The notes below the pieces were generated by a model. The model was not told where the DNA came from. It ran no database searches and saw nothing but the letters and a program-made list of their open reading frames with translations. Below are positions 17,816 through 25,593 of a stretch of DNA of 49,103 nucleotides, in pieces. How positions within the stretch are numbered: position 1 is the stretch's first letter; every line of letters starts with the position of its first letter. The DNA is from Phycisphaerales bacterium (GTDB lineage Bacteria > Planctomycetota > Phycisphaerae > Phycisphaerales > SM1A02): positions 1-49,103 of the forward strand of contig JABABS010000054.1 of NCBI GenBank assembly GCA_014238125.1. The letters are read 5' to 3'. Position numbers and translations under genes: made by a program.

Positions 17816-18432
17816 TACTGTTGCTCCTGTGGTGGGAGATGTTGTCTAATTGATTCATCGACAAGTGCATCGCTCGAAGGACCAAAACTTGTGTTGAGTG
17901 AAAAACGTAGGCAGATTCTTTTTGCAGAGAGTGGTTCTAGATTGTCAGTCCAAATTGAGCATGACTCCATTGAATCTACAAGATCAAATTCACTAATCAG
18001 ACTAGAAGATTCGAGGGTTGCAAGCAATGAATTGTAATTTGTCAATCCGTTACATTCTGTATCGGCAGCATCAATCATGGATTGTGACCACTCGTCTGGA
18101 AAATCGACAAATTTCACGACGAACGCATTGTTGGATTCATCATAAGTAAGCCAACGGATTTCAGAAGCGTGGACGGTTCCGCTTTCGCGTGCGTCATTTA
18201 ACCAAATAGCAAAGGCAGTGTCGCTTTTGTCTAATAAACAGCGAGCTGGTGCGATGTATGCTGAGAGTCGAACTTGTGTTGTTGCAAGTTGAACTGCTGT
18301 ACGACGACCATCATCCCTTGAAGTAAGACCATTTGAAACAGCTGCCATCATTGATGCAATGGCTGCGCCGATTGTTGCAGTGATACCAATCGCTAAGATC
18401 ATTTCTAAAAGTGTAAGACCGCGGCGGTTCAT
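17815..18432 (-). CDS. GspJ/PilW-like pseudopilin
   Basis: A 205-residue protein with prepilin N-terminus RRGLTLLEMILAIGITATIG, including the conserved Glu at +5 after the cleavage Gly. The C-terminal body matches no specific subfamily, but the length and its place after a GspI/PilV-like gene point to a GspJ/PilW-type minor pilin. Its stop overlaps the next start by one base and its start overlaps the previous stop by four. Confidence 0.75.
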   Translation of the reverse strand: MNRRGLTLLEMILAIGITATIGAAIASMMAAVSNGLTSRDDGRRTAVQLATTQVRLSAYIAPARCLLDKSDTAFAIWLNDARESGTVHASEIRWLTYDESNNAFVVKFVDFPDEWSQSMIDAADTECNGLTNYNSLLATLESSSLISEFDLVDSMESCSIWTDNLEPLSAKRICLRFSLNTSFGPSSDALVDESIRQHLPPQEQQ

Positions 18433-18872
18433 GAATTTGGCTCCGCAATGAACCGTTTGAGGTTCGCTAATTCTCGATCGTTTTTTGTAAATGCAATGAC
18501 ATTGATTGTTTTACCCGTGATGTAAATTTGCAACGCATCGACGAAAATTTCAGTTTGTATGATTGTGACTTTTCTTCCAACTTGTTTCCAATCACCCTCA
18601 AGGCTAAGACCGGTTGGATCAGTTAACGAACCGATTTCTTCTTTGAATCCATGCCACGTGTCAAGGTTTTCCCAATTGGATTCGCCAATTTGTGAAAGGA
18701 GCGATTCCGCTGCGATGCTCGCAACGATTCGTTCGCGAACTTCAAGGTTTTGTTGCTGGGCAGCAACAATTGCTTGCGTGATCGAACTGACGGCAAGTGT
18801 GAGTAAGCCAACAGCAATCATGACTTCAAGCAGGGCGATCCCTTTCCTAGGAAGATGACGACGGGAATACAT
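18429..18872 (-). CDS. GspI/PilV-like pseudopilin
   Basis: A 147-residue protein with prepilin signal RKGIALLEVMIAVGLLTLAV (Glu at +5), followed by a short globular domain with a long N-terminal helix (AAQQQNLEVRERIVASIAAE), the pattern of GspI/PilV minor pseudopilins. It is the first gene of the four-gene minus-strand operon and diverges from the LptF-like gene. Confidence 0.8.
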   Translation of the reverse strand: MYSRRHLPRKGIALLEVMIAVGLLTLAVSSITQAIVAAQQQNLEVRERIVASIAAESLLSQIGESNWENLDTWHGFKEEIGSLTDPTGLSLEGDWKQVGRKVTIIQTEIFVDALQIYITGKTINVIAFTKNDRELANLKRFIAEPNS

Positions 18873-18960
18873 AGAAGATTCATCGAAATCTTTAAAGGGA
18901 TCATCGATGTTAGTTCCGTTGATTGTTACATTTTCAGACTCTTAATTGCTGCGAGTGGCA

Positions 18961-18989
18961 TTGGTTGCCTAAGTTGTCATCTTTATAGT
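18961..18989 (+). promoter_or_regulatory. Candidate sigma-70 promoter for the LptF/LptG genes
   Basis: TTGGTT (18961-18966), a 17-base spacer and TATAGT (18984-18989) lie about 80 bases before the LptF-like ATG, in the 198-base divergent region 18873-19070. The rest of that region shows nothing I can name. Confidence 0.45.
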
Positions 18990-19070
18990 CCTATAACACG
19001 TGCGAAAAGGGAGGCAAGGCGAGGTTCAGTGGGTTGCGGTTGTTGTGGCACACGTCATAATGCTCACACT

Positions 19071-20663
19071 ATGCCGTGGCGGCTCTATCGATACATGCTC
19101 TTAGATATGCTTCGGCAATTCGCGCTCACCGCTGCCGTCTTGGTTATCGTGATTGCATTTGGTGCAGCGATTAAACCACTTTCTAATGACAGTCTGATTT
19201 CTCCCATTGATGCTGCGATATTTGTGGGGTACGCAATGATCCCAATGTTGCAGTTTGCGCTCCCATTCGCAGCAGCATTTGCAGTTACGTTGACCTTTCA
19301 TCGCCTTTCACAAGATAATGAAATAATAGCGATGTCAGTCGCAGGTCAATCCTACACACGTATCTTGGCACCCTTGGCAGCGTTGGGACTTTCATTAACT
19401 ATTTTGTTGGGATTGCTCACACAATGGGTGATCCCGAGTTTTATTGGAAAAATGACGGAATCTCTCGCAGCAGATATACCACGAATGTTAACAAGATCGA
19501 TTCAACACCACTCTCCTTTTGTGCAAGGTGACCTAGTCATTTGGGCAGAAGAAGTTTTTCTTGGTGGAGAGAATGGTGACCGAATAGTTTTAGATAAAGC
19601 AGCTGTTGCAAAAGTGAATAAGCAAAACCGTCCAACGATGTATCTCACTTCTTCAGCAACTTCAATTGATACTGATAAGGAAAATGATGAATCATATTTG
19701 CATATTAAAAGTAAAAATACAGTGCAATGGACAGATGATGGCGGAGGTGCAGGTTCAACTCGCGGGGCGCTTGATAGCAAACTAACACACGCTATTGGAA
19801 TTAATTCAAAAACAAATCGCAGGCCATCAGCGATGACTCGGAGAGAATTGTTAAACGCAGAAGAAAATCCGTCACTCTATCCGCCAGTAAGAGAGGCGAT
19901 TGATGGTTTACGAGATAAACTTATTTTGCGAGAGTATTGGAGATCATTAACAGCATATTTCAGTGTAAATAACGAAATGAAGTTTGAATCTTCATATAAT
20001 AATCAACAATTTATTGTGAAAGCAAAAAGTGTTTCAAATGGTGTTTTTAAAGGCATAATTGAAATTGAGTTGAAAAGAAGAAGCGGAGAAACTAGTTTGC
20101 TTATTCCAAAAAAAGCTCACTTGGAACCAGAACAAGGTGAAGATGGCACTATTTCATCTCTGACTCTTTCGCTAGTCGATGTTCGGGTTGACGTAGGAGA
20201 AACAGGCGAAAATCGGCGAACAGAATTACAGGTTCAGGCACTTCATGTAGACGCAGATATTGCAATGCCCATAATTGATAATAATATTCCTGAATTGCTC
20301 TCACGAGCAAGCGAAGTCGAAAGAGGATCAATTCCAAGAGCAGCAAAACATCTACTTGTCCAAATTGAGAATTTAAAAGAACAAGTCATCAGTAGAATTA
20401 ACCAACGGTGGGCAATGAGTGCGAGTGCAGTATTGATTGTATTACTTGGCAGTATTACTGCAATTCGACTTCGAGACAAAACAACACTCGGCACGTTTAC
20501 AAGAATTTTCTTTCCAACGGTTGTTGCTGTAATCCTGATTTTTGCAGGCGGTCAGATTGTACGTGATGGACGGATGGCTTTTGGATTTAGTGTGATGTGG
20601 TCAGGCAATTTTGGGATGCTTGTTCTTATCCTATTCTCGTGGAAGAAACTGAGGGTTCATTAG
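19071..20663 (+). CDS. LptF/LptG family permease with large insert
   Basis: About 530 residues. The first 150 residues (RLYRYMLLDMLRQFALTAAV, MIPMLQFALPFAAAFAVTLTFHRLSQDNEIIAMSVAGQSYTRI) and the last three helices are those of YjgP/YjgQ (LptF/LptG), inner-membrane permeases that extract lipopolysaccharide for transport to the outer membrane. Family members are usually about 360 residues; the extra length lies in the periplasmic part, roughly residues 130-410, and is charged with low hydrophobicity. The ATG at 19071 starts the first helix, without a visible ribosome binding site. The next gene begins immediately after the stop. Confidence 0.85.
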   Translation: MPWRLYRYMLLDMLRQFALTAAVLVIVIAFGAAIKPLSNDSLISPIDAAIFVGYAMIPMLQFALPFAAAFAVTLTFHRLSQDNEIIAMSVAGQSYTRILAPLAALGLSLTILLGLLTQWVIPSFIGKMTESLAADIPRMLTRSIQHHSPFVQGDLVIWAEEVFLGGENGDRIVLDKAAVAKVNKQNRPTMYLTSSATSIDTDKENDESYLHIKSKNTVQWTDDGGGAGSTRGALDSKLTHAIGINSKTNRRPSAMTRRELLNAEENPSLYPPVREAIDGLRDKLILREYWRSLTAYFSVNNEMKFESSYNNQQFIVKAKSVSNGVFKGIIEIELKRRSGETSLLIPKKAHLEPEQGEDGTISSLTLSLVDVRVDVGETGENRRTELQVQALHVDADIAMPIIDNNIPELLSRASEVERGSIPRAAKHLLVQIENLKEQVISRINQRWAMSASAVLIVLLGSITAIRLRDKTTLGTFTRIFFPTVVAVILIFAGGQIVRDGRMAFGFSVMWSGNFGMLVLILFSWKKLRVH

Positions 20664-21788
20664 ATGAGCAAATTGACAAAATCAATTGTGACACGAATGA
20701 CGGTAAATTTCATCATCTTGTTCGTATTGCTTTTTGTCCTTGGTTCAATGATTGATCTCATTGTTAATCTTGAAGAATTTGATAAAGCCGCAGTAATGAT
20801 GGCAGAAGGTGGAGGAATATTTGCAAGAATCTACGCTATCATTTACGTCGCATTTGGTTTTGAAGGACCAAGAGTTTTTCAAGTGTACGCTTATTTTCAC
20901 GGACTTATTGCAATTGGAGCAATGGGTTTTACCGCTGCACAAATGTGGAAATCAAGTGAATTTGTTGCCATGATGGCTGCAGGTATCTCACTTCGAAGAG
21001 TTGCTACACCATTTGTTGCTGTTGCATGTTCCATTAGTGGTGTTGCACTTTTAAATCAAGAATTTATGTTGCCAAACGTTGCACCACTCCTGCTTCGTTC
21101 ACACAGTGATGTTGCAAATGATTCTGTACAAGCGTTTCCTGTACCGTTTACACCTGATCGAAATAACACACTTTTAATTGCTTCATCTCTTGATCCAGCA
21201 ACTGGGAACCTTTCCTACCCAACCTTTTTAATTCGCAACAAAGATGGGCAAATGATCCAGCGGGTCTATGCAAATAACGCGACTTGGGATGGCATAAACG
21301 TAGGTTGGTTATTAGAGGGTGGAAAATCAGCTCAAATTACAACAGGAGATGAAGTGAATCGTGTGACTGCCTATGCACCAGAAGATGTAGAGTTTTTTGA
21401 AACAGATCTTTCTCCTCATTTACTTACTTTGCATAGATACGGTCAATATCTTGGGTTCCTTGGTATTTCTCAACTGAATCAAATGTTGAATACGGTGGGT
21501 ACTTTTGATATTGAATTACTAAAACGCCACTGGTATGCAAGATTCTCAACAATTGCAATGAATATTTTTGCAATGCTGATCGTGATACCACTCTTCGTTA
21601 CAAAAGAACAGATTCCAATTGTTCGACAGTCCGTTCGATGCGCTGCTATATCAATCACGATTTTATTTGGCGGTTCTTTTATAATGCTTATGGCAATGCC
21701 TGGGATTCCAACAATCGCTAGCGTATTTTTCCCGGCTATTCTGTTGTTTCCATTTGCGTTGGCGCGAATGGCAGCAATGAAAACGTAA
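20664..21788 (+). CDS. LptF/LptG family permease
   Basis: A 374-residue permease of the same family and normal length, with an N-terminal helix (VNFIILFVLLFVLGSMIDLIVNL), the conserved SSEFVAMMAAGISLRR segment after helix 3, a periplasmic beta-jellyroll, and three C-terminal helices. It starts directly after the stop of the previous permease (TAG ATG), so the two probably form the LptFG heterodimer; LptB, LptA and LptC are not in the window. It meets the PpiC gene stop-to-stop with no gap. Confidence 0.88.
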   Translation: MSKLTKSIVTRMTVNFIILFVLLFVLGSMIDLIVNLEEFDKAAVMMAEGGGIFARIYAIIYVAFGFEGPRVFQVYAYFHGLIAIGAMGFTAAQMWKSSEFVAMMAAGISLRRVATPFVAVACSISGVALLNQEFMLPNVAPLLLRSHSDVANDSVQAFPVPFTPDRNNTLLIASSLDPATGNLSYPTFLIRNKDGQMIQRVYANNATWDGINVGWLLEGGKSAQITTGDEVNRVTAYAPEDVEFFETDLSPHLLTLHRYGQYLGFLGISQLNQMLNTVGTFDIELLKRHWYARFSTIAMNIFAMLIVIPLFVTKEQIPIVRQSVRCAAISITILFGGSFIMLMAMPGIPTIASVFFPAILLFPFALARMAAMKT

Positions 21789-22721
21789 CTATCGTTGTAA
21801 AGCTCGTTTTATGTTTGGATCAATAATATTTGATTTTGTCGTAGATCGGAGACGCTTGGATAATTGATCCATCTCAAGTTGTTCCATTGCAAGTCTGCTT
21901 AATTGTTGCATTTCTTCTCGGACATCGGGAAGGGTAACAACTTGTAATGTTGGAAGATCTGTCACAGTAATGAGCAACCACCGATCTTCGATTAAAATTG
22001 GAGGCGAACACTCACCAACATCTAATTTTTGAATCAGTTCTCGAACAGAAGTCGGCCAAAGTGGATCCCCAGGGCTAATTGGATCAACTATACCACCTCT
22101 CACTGCGCTCGGATCTATGGACATCGTCGCAGCAACAGTAGTGAAACGTTCACCACTGCGAATTTTTTTTAATGCTTGGGAAGCTTGGTCGAGTGTTGAT
22201 GTGACAATGATTTGCACTGGAAACTTTGGACCATGAATTAGAGCGAACATTCTCAAAATAGATGCTTCTGTGACGTTGATTTTTTGTTGGACAAGTTTTC
22301 TTAATCCAGCATTTCTTTGACATAGCGCATGAAGGCGTGTTTCACCGTACCCGCGTTCTGCTAACAAAAGTTCAAGATTAGATGCGGTATTGTTTTGCAA
22401 CGTGCGTAGGAGTACATTTCTCTCGAAATCGATTTCTTCTTGGGTAATTTCTGTCAACTTTTCTTGGCTGATCGTATGTTGAATCGCAAGGCCGAGTAAG
22501 AGCTCTTGAAAAATTTCAGAACCACTCGATTCAACTAAATGAACCCACATATCTTGACGAGAGATAGGTTGTCCTGAAACAATCGCAACCACTCTTGAAG
22601 GCGATTTTCTGCTTAATTTGAGTTCATTCTGAAGTGGTTTCGTCGTTTTTTCCCCGCATCCAAGGAAAATAGTTAATACAATCGAGACAAAGAAGTAAAG
22701 GTTGAGTATTCTGTTGGACAT
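21789..22721 (-). CDS. PpiC/SurA-type peptidyl-prolyl isomerase lipoprotein
   Basis: A 310-residue lipoprotein (IFLGC, lipidated Cys22) with a helical SurA-like N-domain (VSGQPISRQDMWVHLVES) and a parvulin domain near residues 170-260 (ALKKIRSGERFTTVAATMSIDPSAVRGGIVDP). It should help fold envelope or outer-membrane proteins. Its ATG occupies 22719-22721 and shares the CATG palindrome with the divergent zinc-ribbon gene, so neither gene has an intergenic promoter region. No good ribosome binding site is visible. Confidence 0.82.
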   Translation of the reverse strand: MSNRILNLYFFVSIVLTIFLGCGEKTTKPLQNELKLSRKSPSRVVAIVSGQPISRQDMWVHLVESSGSEIFQELLLGLAIQHTISQEKLTEITQEEIDFERNVLLRTLQNNTASNLELLLAERGYGETRLHALCQRNAGLRKLVQQKINVTEASILRMFALIHGPKFPVQIIVTSTLDQASQALKKIRSGERFTTVAATMSIDPSAVRGGIVDPISPGDPLWPTSVRELIQKLDVGECSPPILIEDRWLLITVTDLPTLQVVTLPDVREEMQQLSRLAMEQLEMDQLSKRLRSTTKSNIIDPNIKRALQR

Positions 22722-23403
22722 GGCTAAGCAAAGGATACTCGCGTGCCCACTTTGTGGGGAGACTCAATATGAACAATCCGTGTGTAAGCAATGCTCAGGA
22801 AAGTTAGATCCAGACGGCCTTTTGTTGGCTGAAGCCTCATTTGGTCCTTGGTACATTCGCGACGAGGATAATCCATTTGCGCCTGGGATGACGTATGACC
22901 TCCTTATTCAGAAAATAGGAGAAGACACACTTCACAGATTTTCCCTTGTCAGGGGTCCAACAACAAGGCAGTTATGGATCGTAGCAAAACGAGTTCCTGG
23001 AATCGCGCATCTACTTGGTCGCTGTCACCGATGTGATGAACACGTAGACCCTGCTTCGTTAGCGTGCCCTATGTGTGAAGTTGCATTCGGTGGGTACCGA
23101 GATCGGGATTCACTTGGGCTCGAGGGAATCAAATCTAAAAAAGTGGAGGCGAATGGAGTTTCCTCTTTTTTAGGGGACACTGCGATTTTTGAAACGTGTT
23201 CGAAGCCTCTCACAGCACCAACTCGAGTGCAAGTCAGTAAAGAGACGGCCCATAACGATAGTGCAGTGAGCGACGAGCCGGGAAGCCCCGCTTTCCGAGC
23301 CCTTCAACGCCACGTAGATGGTGTGAAGCGAACCAATCAAATTTTGATGGTGGCGTTAGGTGTCGTGTGCATTATCTTGGTTTTAATCTTGATGAATTGG
23401 TAG
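22720..23403 (+). CDS. Double zinc-ribbon single-span membrane protein
   Basis: About 227 residues. Two zinc-ribbon-like cysteine sets lie at the N-terminus (CPLC...CKQC near residues 9-29, then CHRC...CPMC near 107-125), and a C-terminal transmembrane helix ends at LILMNW (ILMVALGVVCIILVLIL). The protein is probably tail-anchored with the ribbons in the cytoplasm. The function is not recognised. Its start codon overlaps that of the divergent PpiC gene on CATG. It lies 193 bases before fliW on the same strand, and might be cotranscribed with it. Confidence 0.65.
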   Translation: MAKQRILACPLCGETQYEQSVCKQCSGKLDPDGLLLAEASFGPWYIRDEDNPFAPGMTYDLLIQKIGEDTLHRFSLVRGPTTRQLWIVAKRVPGIAHLLGRCHRCDEHVDPASLACPMCEVAFGGYRDRDSLGLEGIKSKKVEANGVSSFLGDTAIFETCSKPLTAPTRVQVSKETAHNDSAVSDEPGSPAFRALQRHVDGVKRTNQILMVALGVVCIILVLILMNW

Positions 23404-23596
23404 GGCACTAGGGGGTTACCGGACTTGGACAAAAGAGATTATCGAAGGAGGTGCCATCATGCCGATGGCTTCTTGACTGCCATTTGGCAGTGGGATCAGC
23501 GCGGCGGCTCTCGCTGTTTCCCCTCGGACAGGATGTTCGCTCGCTTAGTTTGCGAGGACCGAAGGATTGAGTCAGAGCGCAAGGATTGCGATATAC
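23404..23596 (+). promoter_or_regulatory. GGA-rich structured leader of fliW (candidate CsrA-binding RNA)
   Basis: This 193-base stretch has nine GGA triplets (23421, 23427, 23447, 23493, 23526, 23531, 23556, 23564, 23583) and several perfect hairpins. In two, GGA is the whole loop: GGACA-GGA-TGTTC (23526-23538) and CGCAA-GGA-TTGCG (23578-23590). The second contains the probable fliW ribosome binding site. Others are GCCATC/GATGGC (23453-23469), ACTGCC/GGCAGT (23476-23491), CAGCG/CGCTG (23497-23516) and CTCGC/GCGAG (23540-23556). GGA in a hairpin loop is the known recognition feature of CsrA, encoded just downstream. Binding is inference. Confidence 0.6.
23459..23476 (+). other. Possible five-codon leader ORF
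   Basis: ATG CCG ATG GCT TCT TGA begins five bases after a very strong ribosome binding site, AAGGAGGTG (23445-23453), the best in this part of the window. The ATG lies in the loop of the hairpin 23453-23469, and another hairpin begins at the stop codon. Such a strong site in front of only five codons may reflect a regulatory leader peptide, or a CsrA site (AAGGAGG). Confidence 0.35.
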
Positions 23597-24040
23597 ATGA
23601 AAGTGCAGACAACAAGATTTGGATCGGTCGAGGTTGATGCGACTAGAATCATTGAGTTCCCATCAGGTTTACTTGGTTTTTCAAGTTATACAACATATGC
23701 ACTCTTACAACCTGATGACGACGGGCTCTTTTATTGGCTTCAATCAACTGAAGCTCCAGAATTAGCATTTGTTGTAACAGATCCATCTACGTGGGTGCCA
23801 GAATATCAAGCCAATGTTCGCAAAGAACAAATGGATGGGTTAGAACTCAGTGATTTAGATGCTGCTCAAACATTTGTGATAGTAAACAAGTACGATCTAG
23901 CCTTGACAGTGAATTTACAAGGTCCAATAATCGTCAATTTAGCAAGTCGAAAAGCGATGCAACTTGTTCTGGTGGATAAGCGCTGGACAACTCGACACGA
24001 GATTGTTCGTATTGCTTCGGAGCAACGCATTTCTGCTTAA
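23597..24040 (+). CDS. fliW: Flagellar assembly factor FliW
   Basis: About 147 residues. FliW binds and inhibits CsrA and, in well-studied bacteria, flagellin, coupling flagellin synthesis to assembly. Family marks are TRFGSVEVDATRIIEFPSGL at the N-terminus, LLQPDDDGLFYWLQSTEAPELAF, and a C-terminal TVNLQGPIIVNLASRKAMQLV. The ATG at 23597 begins the family N-terminus; AAGGAT 11 bases upstream lies in a GGA-loop hairpin. csrA follows after 83 bases, the standard fliW-csrA pairing, implying this organism has flagella even though no structural flagellar gene is in the window. Confidence 0.93.
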   Translation: MKVQTTRFGSVEVDATRIIEFPSGLLGFSSYTTYALLQPDDDGLFYWLQSTEAPELAFVVTDPSTWVPEYQANVRKEQMDGLELSDLDAAQTFVIVNKYDLALTVNLQGPIIVNLASRKAMQLVLVDKRWTTRHEIVRIASEQRISA

Positions 24041-24123
24041 TTTGAATTTATACCACTGGGAAAGTCCAGGGAAGGACTCCCACGTGCTTTATTGCACAAA
24101 ACCCTTGAGGAAGGACCCTTACT
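24041..24123 (+). promoter_or_regulatory. csrA leader with GGA hairpins
   Basis: Bases 24057-24082 fold as TGGG + AGTCC pairing GGACT + CCCA (nine pairs, a two-base AA bulge) around the hexaloop AGGGAA. A second hairpin GTGC/GCAC follows (24084-24097). The ribosome binding region GAGGAAGGA (24107-24115) carries two GGA triplets and can form CCTT-GAGG-AAGG (24103-24114). GGA in a loop plus GGA at the Shine-Dalgarno is the classical layout for CsrA repressing its own translation. Confidence 0.6.
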
Positions 24124-24357
24124 ATGCTAGTTCTATCACGCCATCGGGACGAAACTATTATGATCGGTGATGACATTGAATTGACCATTGTGGATATCCG
24201 CGGCGACAAAGTTCGAATTGGGGTGAAGGCGCCGTCGAATATTCCAGTGCATCGTAAAGAAGTATACGATGCGATTCGACTTGAAAATGAAGGTGCTTCA
24301 GAGTTTAAACAGAATGATCTGAAAGAAGTCCGGCCCCCTCGTATTGCTGGAATGTGA
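24124..24357 (+). CDS. csrA: Carbon storage regulator CsrA
   Basis: A 77-residue RNA-binding protein. The sequence [20 protein letters not shown] and the following [22 protein letters not shown] are highly conserved CsrA/RsmA. It forms a dimer that binds GGA-bearing hairpins near ribosome binding sites. The C-terminal tail ([18 protein letters not shown]) is longer than in E. coli, as in other fliW-containing bacteria. It converges on pgi with a three-base gap. Confidence 0.97.
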   Translation: MLVLSRHRDETIMIGDDIELTIVDIRGDKVRIGVKAPSNIPVHRKEVYDAIRLENEGASEFKQNDLKEVRPPRIAGM

Positions 24358-24360
24358 GCA

Positions 24361-25593
24361 TTATCGCAACTTATTAGCAGTTAGCATTTTTCCAAGTTCG
24401 ACGCCGGGTTGGTCGTATGGATTCACCTTGAGTAATCCGCCTGCGATTGCGGTTGTTATTTCCCAAAGTGCAAAGAACTGTCCAATAGTATGTGCATCCA
24501 CTTGCGAGAGAGTGAGTGTCCAAGTTGGTTGAGCCGCATCAGAAACAGCTTGAGTAGTTGCTTCGAGTTCTGCATGGAGCACCTCACGCATGGTTTTGTT
24601 GCAAAGCAAGTTAATATTTTGTGAAATTGTTTTATCGCCTAGAGAAATATCATCCCCACGTTCAACTCTAATGAAGCCAATTACTTTATCTGCAGGGCCT
24701 TCTCGCCATAGTTGTAGCATGGAGTGTTGATCAGTTGCACCAACAGCAACGATGGGTGTTGGTCCGACGCGAACGCCATGTTCATTAATTTTTCCAAGGG
24801 ACTCCGACCAAAGTTGTACCCACCAATGCGAAAGATTTGTTAAACCCACACAGTATGGCATCATGACTTGGGTCGTTTTGTTTTCAACGGCATGTCCAAT
24901 AAGATACGTTGCCAGAGCAGCGGCTATGTTGGATGTTGATTCGCAATCTGCCGACATTTGTTTTGCTCCATCTAGCAAAGCAACAATATCAACACCGCAC
25001 ATTGCAGCTGGAAATAATCCGACAGGGGATAAGACACTAAAACGTCCGCCGACACCATTAGGAATCAGGAGCGTTTTCCAGCTATTTTCATTTGCAAAAT
25101 TTATGAGCGAACCTGATTCGCCTGTGATTGCAACGAAAGTTGCCGTCGATAATTCCCGCAATGCAACCATGAGATTTGCTGCAATTTCGATGGTTTCGCC
25201 TGATTTTGAAATCACGCAAACAACGGTGTGTTTTAGATGAGGGTCATCTGTTTTAATAAGGTCGAAAGTAGAAGAGGTAATTGCAGGATCGATGTTGTCG
25301 AGCACAAACAATCGAGGACCATTTCGTTTGTCGTGTGGAAGGAAGTTCCAATTTGAGTCAAGCAGCGCATTTTGAATCGCTTTTATCCCAAGTGACGATC
25401 CTCCGATTCCAATGACCAGTAAATTTTTACATTCTGGTCGCAATGTGGCAACGAGATCATTCACATTAGTTACATTCTCATTTCGAAGTGGTCCGTCCCA
25501 AAGATCTCGCCACTGCTCATTTTTGCCAGTATCAAGTTCAACTGCATCAAGTTGTTGCGGAGGAGCACCAAGTGTAAGTTTGATTTTATTCAT
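24361..25593 (-). CDS. pgi: Glucose-6-phosphate isomerase
   Basis: A 410-residue enzyme interconverting glucose-6-phosphate and fructose-6-phosphate. Phosphosugar-binding marks are LLVIGIGGSSLGIKA near residue 60, VVCVISKSGETIE near 130, GGRFSVLSPVGLFP near 180 and the C-terminal ALWEITTAIAGGLLKVNPYDQPGVE. It is shorter than the E. coli enzyme and matches the compact bacterial form. Its ATG overlaps the stop of the cystathionine gene by one base, so it is the third gene of the cbs operon. Confidence 0.94.
   Translation of the reverse strand: MNKIKLTLGAPPQQLDAVELDTGKNEQWRDLWDGPLRNENVTNVNDLVATLRPECKNLLVIGIGGSSLGIKAIQNALLDSNWNFLPHDKRNGPRLFVLDNIDPAITSSTFDLIKTDDPHLKHTVVCVISKSGETIEIAANLMVALRELSTATFVAITGESGSLINFANENSWKTLLIPNGVGGRFSVLSPVGLFPAAMCGVDIVALLDGAKQMSADCESTSNIAAALATYLIGHAVENKTTQVMMPYCVGLTNLSHWWVQLWSESLGKINEHGVRVGPTPIVAVGATDQHSMLQLWREGPADKVIGFIRVERGDDISLGDKTISQNINLLCNKTMREVLHAELEATTQAVSDAAQPTWTLTLSQVDAHTIGQFFALWEITTAIAGGLLKVNPYDQPGVELGKMLTANKLR

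Noticed and set aside
23425-23637. A 70-codon open frame between the zinc-ribbon gene and fliW.
   Set aside because: It starts at TTG without a proper ribosome binding site, overlaps fliW and reads as low-complexity Arg/Cys-rich sequence; the RNA-structure explanation fits better.
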